Shown piece after piece: positions 1 to 7,581 of a stretch of 64,000 nt of DNA. How positions within the stretch are numbered: the stretch's first letter is position 1; every line of letters starts with the position of its first letter. The notes under the pieces are model-generated. The model searched no databases. It had not been told where the DNA came from and was given only the letters and a program-made list of their open reading frames with translations. This DNA is from Pseudomonas sp. MUP55. GTDB lineage: Bacteria; Pseudomonadota; Gammaproteobacteria; Pseudomonadales; Pseudomonadaceae. The stretch lies in NCBI RefSeq assembly GCF_034043515.1, contig NZ_CP138214.1, positions 1,302,001 to 1,366,000 of the forward strand, given 5' to 3'. A program made the position numbers and the translations under genes.

Positions 1-45
1 GTGAAAAGCCCTATCCGGAGCTTTTTATACTGCATGCCCGCTGAC

Positions 46-112
46 CCGGCCGTTGACCACGGCCTGGCGGGGCTGCCCACGAGGCAGGCCCGGTCAAGAC
101 GGCCCATGGGCC
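46..112 (+). promoter_or_regulatory. GC-rich multi-hairpin leader before the permease gene
   Basis: Between the window start and the permease start codon the DNA can fold into consecutive hairpins: 46-67 (stem CCGGCCGT with ACGGCC-T-GG, one bulged T), 70-91 (stem with one bulged G and loop CACGA) and the perfect palindrome GGCCCATGGGCC at 101-112. A ribosome-binding stretch ATGAGG follows at about 155-160. This looks like a structured 5' untranslated region that could control the permease, but I cannot assign it to a riboswitch class. It could also be a dispersed palindromic repeat. Confidence 0.35.
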
Positions 113-170
113 ACCCGCTTATGTGCCGAGACTCGCTGGCTAACTCCAATAAAAATGAGGTTGTATTCCT

Positions 171-1583
171 ATGCCTGTCGGCAAACCACTGCCCCCTGGC
201 GAGACCGCTCAAGGCGGCCCGCTCAAACGCGAACTCGGTGAGCGGCACATCCGCCTGATGGCCCTCGGCGCCTGCATCGGTGTCGGCCTGTTCCTCGGCT
301 CGGCCAAGGCCATTGAAATGGCCGGCCCGGCGATCATGCTGTCGTACATCATTGGTGGACTGGCGATCCTGGTGATCATGCGCGCCCTCGGTGAAATGGC
401 GGTGCACAACCCCGTTGCCGGCTCGTTCAGCCGCTATGCCCAGGATTATCTCGGCCCGTTGGCCGGCTTTCTGACCGGATGGAACTACTGGTTCCTGTGG
501 TTGGTGACCTGTATCGCCGAGATCACCGCCGTGGCGGTGTACATGGGCGTCTGGTTCCCCGACACCCCGCGCTGGATCTGGGCCCTGGCGGCGCTGATCA
601 GCATGGGTACCATCAACCTGATCGCGGTCAAGGCCTTCGGTGAGTTCGAATTCTGGTTCGCGCTGATCAAGATCGTCACCATCATCGCCATGGTGATCGG
701 CGGCGTCGGCATCATCGCTTTCGGTTTCGGCAATGACGGCGTGGCGCTGGGCATTTCCAACCTGTGGACCCACGGCGGCTTCATGCCCAACGGCGTGCAA
801 GGCGTGTTGATGTCGCTGCAGATGGTGATGTTCGCCTACCTGGGCGTGGAAATGATCGGCCTCACCGCCGGTGAAGCGCGCAATCCGCAGAAGACCATCC
901 CCAGCGCCATCGGCTCGGTGTTCTGGCGCATTCTGCTGTTCTATGTGGGCGCGTTGTTCGTCATCCTGTCGATCTATCCCTGGAACGAAATCGGCACCCA
1001 GGGCAGTCCGTTCGTGATGACGTTCGAGCGTCTGGGCATCAAGACCGCAGCGGGCATTATTAACTTCGTGGTGATCACCGCCGCGCTGTCGTCGTGCAAC
1101 GGCGGCATCTTCAGCACCGGGCGCATGCTCTACAGCCTGGCGCAGAACGGCCAGGCTCCCGCGACGTTCGGCACCACATCCAGCAACGGCGTGCCGCGCA
1201 AAGCGCTGCTGCTGTCGATCTTCGCCTTGCTGCTGGGGGTGTTGCTCAACTACCTGGTGCCGGACCAGGTGTTCGTGTGGGTCACCTCCATCGCCACCTT
1301 CGGTGCGATCTGGACCTGGCTGATGATCCTGCTGGCGCAGCTCAAATTCCGCAAAGGCCTGAGCCCGGCCGAGCAGGCGGGCCTCAAGTACCGCATGTGG
1401 CTGTACCCGGTCAGCTCCTACCTCGCGCTGGCGTTCCTGGTGCTGGTGGTGGGCCTGATGGCGTACTTCCCGGACACCCGCGTGGCGCTGTATGTCGGGC
1501 CGGCGTTCCTGGTGCTGCTGACGGTGTTGTTCTACGTGTTCAAGTTGCAGCCGACCAATGGGGCGGTGCATTCCCAAGCCTGA
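171..1583 (+). CDS. APC-family amino-acid permease (ProY/HutT-like)
   Basis: A 470-residue inner-membrane amino-acid:proton symporter of the APC superfamily (AAT family). The N-terminal signature ALGACIGVGLFLGSA around residues 31-45 is the unwound first helix that binds substrate backbone. About 12 hydrophobic segments follow, and FAYLGVEMIGLTAGEARNP near residue 225 is typical of the family. The length is normal. The ATG at 171 has an ATGAGG ribosome site about 10 bases upstream. Family members carry proline, histidine, GABA or aromatic amino acids, and the substrate cannot be fixed from sequence. The gene stands alone, followed by repeats and convergent to opgC. Confidence 0.85.
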   Translation: MPVGKPLPPGETAQGGPLKRELGERHIRLMALGACIGVGLFLGSAKAIEMAGPAIMLSYIIGGLAILVIMRALGEMAVHNPVAGSFSRYAQDYLGPLAGFLTGWNYWFLWLVTCIAEITAVAVYMGVWFPDTPRWIWALAALISMGTINLIAVKAFGEFEFWFALIKIVTIIAMVIGGVGIIAFGFGNDGVALGISNLWTHGGFMPNGVQGVLMSLQMVMFAYLGVEMIGLTAGEARNPQKTIPSAIGSVFWRILLFYVGALFVILSIYPWNEIGTQGSPFVMTFERLGIKTAAGIINFVVITAALSSCNGGIFSTGRMLYSLAQNGQAPATFGTTSSNGVPRKALLLSIFALLLGVLLNYLVPDQVFVWVTSIATFGAIWTWLMILLAQLKFRKGLSPAEQAGLKYRMWLYPVSSYLALAFLVLVVGLMAYFPDTRVALYVGPAFLVLLTVLFYVFKLQPTNGAVHSQA

Positions 1584-1603
1584 TGGGCTTGCCCACGCTG
1601 ATC

Positions 1604-1652
1604 GTTCCCACGCTCCGCGTGGGAATGCCTCCCGCGACGCTCCGCGTCGAGC
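1604..1652. repeat. REP class 3 palindrome (GTTCCCACGC type)
   Basis: GTTCCCACGCTCCGCGTGGGAA is an imperfect palindrome followed by a second short one, GACGCTCCGCGTC. The same pair recurs at 16007-16137. It lies directly downstream of the permease stop codon, the usual place for Pseudomonas extragenic palindromes, and may also act as a transcript-end hairpin. Confidence 0.7.
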
Positions 1653-1950
1653 CAAATGTGGGAGGGTTCTTGCCCCCGATGCAGTGTGTCAGCCAGACAA
1701 TGTGCAGCTGGCACACCGCCATCGGGGGCAAGCCCCCTCCCACATTTCAGATCTCCAGCGACGCTGCGATTTGTGCTGGCGGGACGGATTGGGCGCAGCG
1801 CGGTTGCAGCCTTGTCCTTATCGAACAAGCAGCGCAAAACCAATGTGGGAGCAACTGTCTTATTGGATTCAATTCAGAAGTCATTTTCATAGGCAGCAAA
1901 GCTCCCACAGCTTAGGCCGTGCAATGCTGAAGGAAATTGCTGCTACCGAG

Positions 1951-2889
1951 CTAATCGGTGCGCTCTTTCCATTCAGTGCGGTCACGCAGCATCGCGTTCA
2001 GACGTACCAACAAAACGCGCATACAGGCGATCAACGCGACTTTGGCGCATTTCCCTTTATCACGTAGCGCCTTATATCGAGTCCCGAATTCTGGCTGGTC
2101 ACGGATAACCACCCAACAGGCCATGTAAAGTGAGCGACGGGCTGAAAACCTTCCGCCACTAATATGGCGTGCACCTTTATGCCTTCCGCTGTCGTTGTTG
2201 TACGGAGCGAGGCCCGCTAGTGCCGCGATAGGGCGCCCTCCAATCTCTCCCAGCTCAGGCAGGTAAGCCATAAGACTGGTGGCAGTAACCAGCCCGATTC
2301 CTTTGACTGAACACAGTCGAGCCACCTTTTCGCTATCTAACTCGTTCGCACTTTGACGAATCAGTTGATCTATCGCCTCCACTGCCACGGTCAAATAGTC
2401 GATATGGTTCTGTAATGCAGGCTTTACCGCATCGCAGGAAGCTGTTTTCAGGCGTCGTCTGTCGTCATCTCTTTGCTGAACAAAATGCTCCCGCTGCTGG
2501 ACCAACGCGCGCAGCTTATCGTGCTCCGGGCTTGTAACTCGGGCGCTTGGCGAGTCTAGAACAGCTGCATAGTGCGCAAGAGACTTTGCGTCTATCGGGT
2601 CGGTTTTGGCTTGTTTGCCCATCGCCCTGGAAAAACTCTTGGCTCGGTGCGGATTGATGCAGATGACATCAAGGCCCGCAGCCTGAAGCGCCTTCATGAC
2701 TTTGCGCTCATAACCGCCAGTAGCCTCCAATACCACGCGACCAACCTGGTGAAGCAATAGCCACCCAATCAACCCAGGGAAATCTTCTTCGGCGTTAGCG
2801 CAATTTACCCCAACGTCAACCTGATTAACTCGAGCCTCAAGGCTGTCCTTGGAAACATCAATACCTGCTGGATAGGAAAACATAGCCAA
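1951..2889 (-). CDS. IS110-family transposase (DEDD/serine recombinase), copy 1
   Basis: A 312-residue recombinase with the two-domain IS110 layout. The N-terminal RuvC-like DEDD domain shows D11 (GIDVSKD), E55 (LEATGGYE), D97 and D100 (KTDPIDA). The C-terminal transposase_20 domain contains the conserved serine S234 in the stretch APYNNDSGRHKG. The gene appears intact. Copy 2 differs at residue 168 (Val here, Met in copy 2) and by at least one silent change near plus-strand 2236. The start at 2889 directly follows the long non-coding end, where I propose the guide RNA. Confidence 0.93.
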   Translation of the reverse strand: MAMFSYPAGIDVSKDSLEARVNQVDVGVNCANAEEDFPGLIGWLLLHQVGRVVLEATGGYERKVMKALQAAGLDVICINPHRAKSFSRAMGKQAKTDPIDAKSLAHYAAVLDSPSARVTSPEHDKLRALVQQREHFVQQRDDDRRRLKTASCDAVKPALQNHIDYLTVAVEAIDQLIRQSANELDSEKVARLCSVKGIGLVTATSLMAYLPELGEIGGRPIAALAGLAPYNNDSGRHKGARHISGGRFSARRSLYMACWVVIRDQPEFGTRYKALRDKGKCAKVALIACMRVLLVRLNAMLRDRTEWKERTD

Positions 2890-3092
2890 ATCCTCTTACA
2901 CTTAATGTGAGAGCGCTCTGGCTTGGCCCACGCTTGTAACTGTTCGAGGTGGGCTCGTTCAACTGTTCGGGCTCATGTCCAGAGCGGAGAGGTGAGTAGC
3001 AGCGTGGGCTCCCACACGTGCTTTAAGCACTCGGGGCATTCAGCTTGCTACTCACCGCTCTCACCCTCAGTCTAATCCTGGCTCAAGACACA
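2890..3092 (-). ncRNA. Predicted IS110 bridge RNA, copy 1
   Basis: The minus-strand transcript of this end can form two internal-loop hairpins. Target loop: an 11 bp perfect outer stem (2991-3001 with 3046-3056) and inner hairpin GTGCT-TTA-AGCAC (3018-3030). The 3' side of the loop is coded by CTCCCACA (3009-3016), an exact 8-base complement of the left REP flank TGTGGGAG (1844-1851). The 5' side is coded by GGGGC (3033-3037), identical to the right flank (3095-3099). Donor loop: inner hairpin CGAG/CTCG (2945-2957), with CAACTGT (2960-2966) matching the element end 1852-1858 and CTTGT (2933-2937) complementary to the other end plus core, ACAAG (3090-3094). This is the four-guide logic known for IS621. 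The transcript's true ends are not visible. Confidence 0.75.
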
Positions 3093-3271
3093 AGGGGGCT
3101 TGCCCCCGATGCAGTGTGTCAGCCAGATAATGTGCAGCTGACACACCGCCATCGGGGGCAAGCCCCCTCCCACATTTTAGATCCCTAGCGACGCTGCGAT
3201 TTGTGCTGGCGGGAAGGATTGGGCGCAGCGAGGTTGCAGCCTTGTCCTGATTGAACAAGCAGCGCAAAACC

Positions 3272-3300
3272 AATGTGGAAGGGCTTGCCCCCTCCACATG
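3272..3300. repeat. Compact class 1 REP palindrome
   Basis: AATGTGGAAGGGCTTGCCCC followed by CTCCACAT forms a short self-complementary unit, like the one at 46240-46270. It starts exactly one array period after unit 2 of array A, so it is probably the shortened third copy. It ends at the opgC stop codon. Confidence 0.65.
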
Positions 3301-3303
3301 GCA

Positions 3304-4437
3304 CTAACCATGTGCGGGGGACTGGGACGCAATGGCCCTGCGCTGATCCAACTGCTTGTTGAACTCCAGCCACGCCGCAAAAAAGGCCATCACAACGGCC
3401 CCCACCAGCGCGGTGACTATCTGCATGGCGACGGTGTCACCGGTCAGTGCATTGGCCATGTCCGCCAGCGGCGCCAGCACGACGCCCAGGCAAAAGACTT
3501 CCAGGGAGTAGCGTCCCATCCGCCCCAGTTGCCGCGCCAGCCAGTGTTGCGTCCAGCCAACACCGGGGAGCAGTTTTGCCGTGACATAGGCCAGGGCCAG
3601 AAAGTGCAGCAAGCGCACCGGCGACAGGTCGGTCTTGCTGATGGGGTACAACCATTCACCAATCAGGCTCGGCATCCACGCATCGTGCACCTCGGGCCAG
3701 CGCCACGACAGTGTGATCACGCAGGCCGTCACCCCATAAACCGCAGCCGCCATGAACAGCGGTTGACGCAACACCGGCCGCTGCTCAGCCGGGCGCGCCG
3801 AACGCAAGGCCGCTGCGCCGCCAAGGATAAACAGGCACTGCCAGGTCACCGGGTTGAAGTACCAGACCCCGCCGTTGCTGGCCGACAAGTTCCAGCCTTG
3901 CCAGGGCGCGAGCAGGTAGACCGCCACGGAAATGGCCACCGCGAGCCTCGGCACACGCAGCAGCAACGGCAGCGTGAGCGGCAGGCTGAGAATCAGCACG
4001 ATATACAGCGGCAGTGGGTCGGTCAGGTTGGGCTTGAACCGCAGCAGCAACTCATCGACCAAGGCCTGCTGGGTATTGTTGAGGAAATGCTCCAGGCCCA
4101 TTTCCTGCACCAGATCGCGGGTTTCGATATGGCTGTTGGCGAAAATCACAATGCCCATCAACAGCGCCAGCAGGAAAATGTGCACCACATAGAGCGTCCA
4201 TACCCGGCGCAGTATCTTCAAACAGGCATAAAGATAGCCGTCACGCTGCAGGATCTTGCCGTACGCCAGCACCGCCGCGTAACCGGCCAGGAATACGAAG
4301 ATTTCGGCGGCATCACTGAACCCGAAGTTCTGCACGGTGATATTGGCCAGGGGGTTGTGGGGGACGTGATCCCAGAAAATGAAGATCAACGCCAGGCCCC
4401 GAAAAAAATCGATGCGTGGGTCGCGTCCGTTCAGCAT
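3304..4437 (-). CDS. opgC: OpgC-family membrane acyltransferase (osmoregulated glucan modification)
   Basis: A 377-residue polytopic inner-membrane protein of the OpgC/MdoC type, which transfers succinyl groups to periplasmic glucans. The diagnostic N-terminus GRDPRIDFFRGLALIFIFWD is at the start, and GFSDAAEIFVFLAGYAAVLAYG follows. About ten hydrophobic helices are predicted by eye. I chose the ATG at 4437, just before the conserved RIDFFRG block. An in-frame ATG at 4506 would add 23 poorly conserved residues. It is divergent from the gtr operon and convergent to the repeat array. The acyl substrate is inferred from the family. Confidence 0.8.
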   Translation of the reverse strand: MLNGRDPRIDFFRGLALIFIFWDHVPHNPLANITVQNFGFSDAAEIFVFLAGYAAVLAYGKILQRDGYLYACLKILRRVWTLYVVHIFLLALLMGIVIFANSHIETRDLVQEMGLEHFLNNTQQALVDELLLRFKPNLTDPLPLYIVLILSLPLTLPLLLRVPRLAVAISVAVYLLAPWQGWNLSASNGGVWYFNPVTWQCLFILGGAAALRSARPAEQRPVLRQPLFMAAAVYGVTACVITLSWRWPEVHDAWMPSLIGEWLYPISKTDLSPVRLLHFLALAYVTAKLLPGVGWTQHWLARQLGRMGRYSLEVFCLGVVLAPLADMANALTGDTVAMQIVTALVGAVVMAFFAAWLEFNKQLDQRRAIASQSPAHG

Positions 4438-4661
4438 GGCAGCGGGCTCTTGAACAAGTTGTTGATTGAAGGTTGGCGAGCGCGCGCGTTGTCGTACGCC
4501 GCACATCGGGCGGGCGCAGGTTGGCGGTATTTGTAAGCGATTGCAAAAGGCTGGGTATTACCGAATGTCTCAGTCGTGGGTGGGGCTACCTGTTAGTTCT
4601 GACAGTAGACGCTGCAGGCGGGTCGTGGCTTGCTTAGGGGGCAACCGCAAAGGACGATGGT

Positions 4662-5036
4662 ATGGCCCAATTATGGAAAGGTTTTACCCGTTACACAGTG
4701 ATTGGTGCCGCCAATACGGTGATTCATTGGCAGCTGTTTTTCGTACTCCGAGCAGCCTTTGAGTTGAGCCAGGCGTTGAGTAATTTGCTGGCGTTCTGCG
4801 CGGCGGCGTCTTTCTCTTTTTATATGAATGCCCTCTTCACGTTTGCCATGCCAGCCTCCTTCGGCCGCTACCTGCTGTTCATGGGCTGCATGGGCGGGTT
4901 GAGCCTGGGGGTGGGGGCGCTGGGCGATTATTTGCGCATGCCGGGAATCATCACCGTAGTGGTGTTTTCGCTGGTCAGCCTGGTGTGCGGTTTTCTGCTA
5001 TCCCGGTGGGTGGTGTTTGCCGAGCGTAGCCAATGA
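4662..5036 (+). CDS. gtrA: GtrA-like flippase
   Basis: A 124-residue protein with four hydrophobic segments and the GtrA signature near the N-terminus ([16 protein letters not shown], residues 8-23). GtrA proteins move polyprenyl-phosphate-linked sugars across the inner membrane. The stop codon overlaps the next start (ATGA at 5033-5036), so it is coupled to the GtrB-like glycosyltransferase, the normal gtr order. Confidence 0.85.
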   Translation: MAQLWKGFTRYTVIGAANTVIHWQLFFVLRAAFELSQALSNLLAFCAAASFSFYMNALFTFAMPASFGRYLLFMGCMGGLSLGVGALGDYLRMPGIITVVVFSLVSLVCGFLLSRWVVFAERSQ

Positions 5037-5995
5037 GGATCTCGCTGGTGGTGCCTCTGTTCAATGAGGAACAGACCGTAGCCGGGTTTTATCGCGCGGT
5101 TCGGCAAGAGCCATCGTTGCAAACCCATACCGTTGAGATTGTGTTCATCAACGATGGCAGCACCGACGGCACCGCCAAGGCCGTCGAAACGCTGGTGTTG
5201 GCCGACCGCGACGTGATCCTGATCAACTTCTCACGCAATTTCGGTAAGGAAGCTGCCTTGTTCGCCGGGTTGGAGTACGCAACAGGTGACGCGGTTGTGC
5301 CTATGGATGTGGACTTGCAAGACCCGGTGGATGTCATTCCGCACCTGATTACCGAATGGCAGGAGGGCGCCGACGTGGTGCTCGCCAAGCGGCGTGACCG
5401 CTCCAGCGACGGCTACCTCAAGCGCCACAGTGCGGCGTTGTTCTACCGTCTGCTCAACCTTATCGCCTACACCCATATTGAAGAAAACGTCGGTGACTTC
5501 CGGTTGATGGACCGCAAGGTCGTGGAGGTGATCAAGGCACTGCCGGAACAGCAACTTTTCATGAAAGGCGTGTTGTCGTGGGCAGGGTTTACTGTTGCCA
5601 TCGTCGAATATGACCGTGCCCCTCGAACGGCGGGGCAGAGCAAGTTCAATGGCTGGAAATTATGGAACCTGGCGTTGGATGGCATCACTTCGTTCAGTAC
5701 GTTGCCATTGCGGTTGTGGAGTTATATCGGCGGGTGTATTTCGCTGTTGGCGTTGCTGTACGCCGGGTATTTGATCGTGGACAAAGTGTTGTTTGGTAAT
5801 GACGTGCCAGGGTACCCGTCGTTAATGACGGCGATTTTATTTTTGGGTGGGGTACAGCTGGTTGGGATTGGGATATTGGGAGAGTATGTGGGGCGCATTT
5901 ATATGGAAGCGAAGCACCGGCCGAAGTATGTGGTTAGAGATGTAATACGCAAAGGCGCTCGGGTAAATAAGCAAGGCAAGGAGTGCCCGCAATGA
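5033..5995 (+). CDS. gtrB: GtrB-like polyprenyl-phosphate glycosyltransferase (GT2)
   Basis: A 320-residue GT2 enzyme that should charge undecaprenyl phosphate with a sugar on the cytoplasmic face. Residues 1-50 carry VVPLFNEE and NDGSTDGT (40-47), and the metal-binding DVDLQDP is at 92-98. Two C-terminal transmembrane helices (roughly 230-255 and 265-290) are typical of the GtrB/DPM1/ArnC class. It overlaps gtrA by four bases and the next gene by four bases, so all three are one translational unit. The sugar cannot be read from sequence. Confidence 0.88.
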   Translation: MRISLVVPLFNEEQTVAGFYRAVRQEPSLQTHTVEIVFINDGSTDGTAKAVETLVLADRDVILINFSRNFGKEAALFAGLEYATGDAVVPMDVDLQDPVDVIPHLITEWQEGADVVLAKRRDRSSDGYLKRHSAALFYRLLNLIAYTHIEENVGDFRLMDRKVVEVIKALPEQQLFMKGVLSWAGFTVAIVEYDRAPRTAGQSKFNGWKLWNLALDGITSFSTLPLRLWSYIGGCISLLALLYAGYLIVDKVLFGNDVPGYPSLMTAILFLGGVQLVGIGILGEYVGRIYMEAKHRPKYVVRDVIRKGARVNKQGKECPQ

Positions 5996-7581
5996 AAGCA
6001 ATCAGATTCAATGGAACGGCTTGGATTATTAGCTGGCTGTTTATAATCGGCTTGGCCACGGCTATTCGTTTTTACCGATTGAGCGATCCCTCTGTCTGGG
6101 CTGACGAAGCTTTCAGCGTTCTTCTAAGTCGTCACTCGCCTGCTTTTATCTGGGTTCATACTGCCTTTGATGTGCATCCGCCTTTTTACTATGAGCTGCT
6201 CCATTACTGGATGATGCTCTGGGGGGACAGCCCTTTTGCTGTTAGATCCATGAGTGCTGTTATGGGTGTGGTGGGGGTCGCGTTGGGTATTTGGCTTACC
6301 GAGCTGGCGGCGAACCGCAAAGCTGCTGTTTGGGCGGGCGTGATGCTGGCCATACTACCCATTACTGTGCGTTACAGCCAAGAAGCGCGCATGTATGCAT
6401 TGATGGCGTCGCTAATGTTCGCTTCGACAATTGCACTGTTCTGTTGGGTTAGACAGCCGAGCAAATATCGATTTTTAGTGGTGTATGTATTGCTGATGAG
6501 TGCAGGTTTTTATACGCATTACTTCAGTGCAATTTGTGTTGTAGCGCATTGGTGCTATATGGGGCTGTTGGGCGCGCGCGGTATTTACACGCCTGTCTTG
6601 ATACGCCGGTTAGCTTGGTGGTTAGCGAATGTTGCCATCATTGTCGCTTATTCGCCTTGGCTCTATACGTTATGGGACAGGCTCAGCGCCCGCGATGTAG
6701 TTAATCAAACGGGCTCGATGGGCTGGATAGCGGGTGTGACGCTTGGCACATTGCCGTCAGCTCACTGGAGAACCTTGATGGCAGCGAACGGCAAAGCTCT
6801 ATTTGAGTCGCTATATCTTGGAGTGCCTGCGGTCATGTTTATTCTGGCTATCGGTTTGGTGCTGAAGGACCGTAGCCGATATCAATTCCCCTCTGCGTTG
6901 ATTATCTATACGTATGTGCCACTTGTGTTGGTTTTCCTACTCTCCCTGGTAAAACCAATGTTCATGGAGCGTTATCTGTTTTTTTCGCTAATGGCGTTAC
7001 CCATCGTAATTGTGCTTTTGTTGGAAAGTGTGCCTTATAAGGCGTTGAAGTGGGGGGCTCTGCTGTTGTTCATTGCGCTGGAGTGCGTTGGGCTACGCAC
7101 CGTTTACATTCAGCGTGAAGATCTTGATGGGAATCGCAACCGCCAGGCCTTGCCCTTTGACGAAATGGCAACTTATGTTGCCCAATCTTCAATGCCGGGC
7201 GACCGTATGGTGGTTGAGGACGGTCTCTGGTATTTCAGTGTCCTTTATTACAATGAGTTGCCTTCCTTGCCGCAGTTGCATCGAGGTATAGACTCAGGCT
7301 TAGGTTCTTCTACTATTCTCATGCCGTCGGCGGCTCAAGTGTATCTCAGTGATATGGCTTTTATTCCTGAAGGTAACTGCCGTGTTTGGTGGTTGGGTCG
7401 TAGAGGAGGAAGCACAGTGTTTCCAGATAGTTGGCAGCAACTGTCCGAACGGCCTATGGGAACCATGGACCTGCGCCTGTTCCAGACAGCACCTGACCCA
7501 AAGGGAGCTGTCTGTCCTCCTCCGGAAGCCAGCAACGACTTGGCCCTGCAGAATCGAGTAAAAAAAATCATGTCTGATTAA
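5992..7581 (+). CDS. GT39/PMT-like membrane glycosyltransferase (GtrC role)
   Basis: A 529-residue multi-pass protein with the N-terminal [10 protein letters not shown] motif near residue 35, whose acidic pair is typical of GT-C transferases (GT39/ArnT). A following [13 protein letters not shown] block and about ten hydrophobic helices lead to a soluble C-terminal part. It probably takes the sugar from the GtrB lipid donor and adds it to a periplasmic acceptor such as O-antigen. The ATG at 5992 has AAGGAG eight bases upstream and an ATGA overlap with gtrB; the GTG at 5983 would lie on that ribosome site. The codons are visibly AT-richer than the flanks, suggesting horizontal origin. Confidence 0.8.
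   Translation: MKAIRFNGTAWIISWLFIIGLATAIRFYRLSDPSVWADEAFSVLLSRHSPAFIWVHTAFDVHPPFYYELLHYWMMLWGDSPFAVRSMSAVMGVVGVALGIWLTELAANRKAAVWAGVMLAILPITVRYSQEARMYALMASLMFASTIALFCWVRQPSKYRFLVVYVLLMSAGFYTHYFSAICVVAHWCYMGLLGARGIYTPVLIRRLAWWLANVAIIVAYSPWLYTLWDRLSARDVVNQTGSMGWIAGVTLGTLPSAHWRTLMAANGKALFESLYLGVPAVMFILAIGLVLKDRSRYQFPSALIIYTYVPLVLVFLLSLVKPMFMERYLFFSLMALPIVIVLLLESVPYKALKWGALLLFIALECVGLRTVYIQREDLDGNRNRQALPFDEMATYVAQSSMPGDRMVVEDGLWYFSVLYYNELPSLPQLHRGIDSGLGSSTILMPSAAQVYLSDMAFIPEGNCRVWWLGRRGGSTVFPDSWQQLSERPMGTMDLRLFQTAPDPKGAVCPPPEASNDLALQNRVKKIMSD

Larger units (their letters stand above)
1852..3094 (-). mobile_element. IS110-family insertion sequence, copy 1 (REP-targeting)
   Basis: A 1243 bp element with one transposase gene on the minus strand, a 101 bp non-coding end after the gene and a ~203 bp non-coding end before it. 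It interrupts a REP palindrome. On the minus strand both junctions read through the dinucleotide CT (AG at 1850-1851 and 3093-3094 on the plus strand), so the core is CT, with no longer terminal inverted repeats or target duplication, as expected for IS110. The same sequence recurs at 30357-31599 in the same orientation and the same REP position. IS110-family elements that insert into REPs (for example ISPpu9 of P. putida) are known. Confidence 0.9.
1655..3271. repeat. Tandem REPIN array A, unit 187 bp, second copy split by IS110
   Basis: Unit 1 runs 1655-1841. It holds two facing class 1 REP palindromes (AATGTGGGAGG... and ...CCCCCTCCCACATT) about 40 bp apart, then about 95 bp of other sequence. 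Unit 2 begins at 1842, is cut by the IS110 element after GTGGGAG, and resumes with GGGGCTTGCCCCC at 3095 through 3271. Joined without the element it is also 187 bp. The two units differ by only scattered substitutions. The array separates two convergent genes. Confidence 0.8.

Noticed and set aside
70..91. Guanidine-II (mini-ykkC) riboswitch upstream of the permease
   Set aside because: One hairpin loop contains ACGA, but the other loop (TGACC) lacks the required ACGR, and the stems do not match the class.
1094..1915. Long open frames on either strand overlapping permease, kinase and aminotransferase genes
   Set aside because: They are shadow frames of high-GC genes (Arg/Ala/Gly-rich composition) that overlap clear genes with intact motifs.
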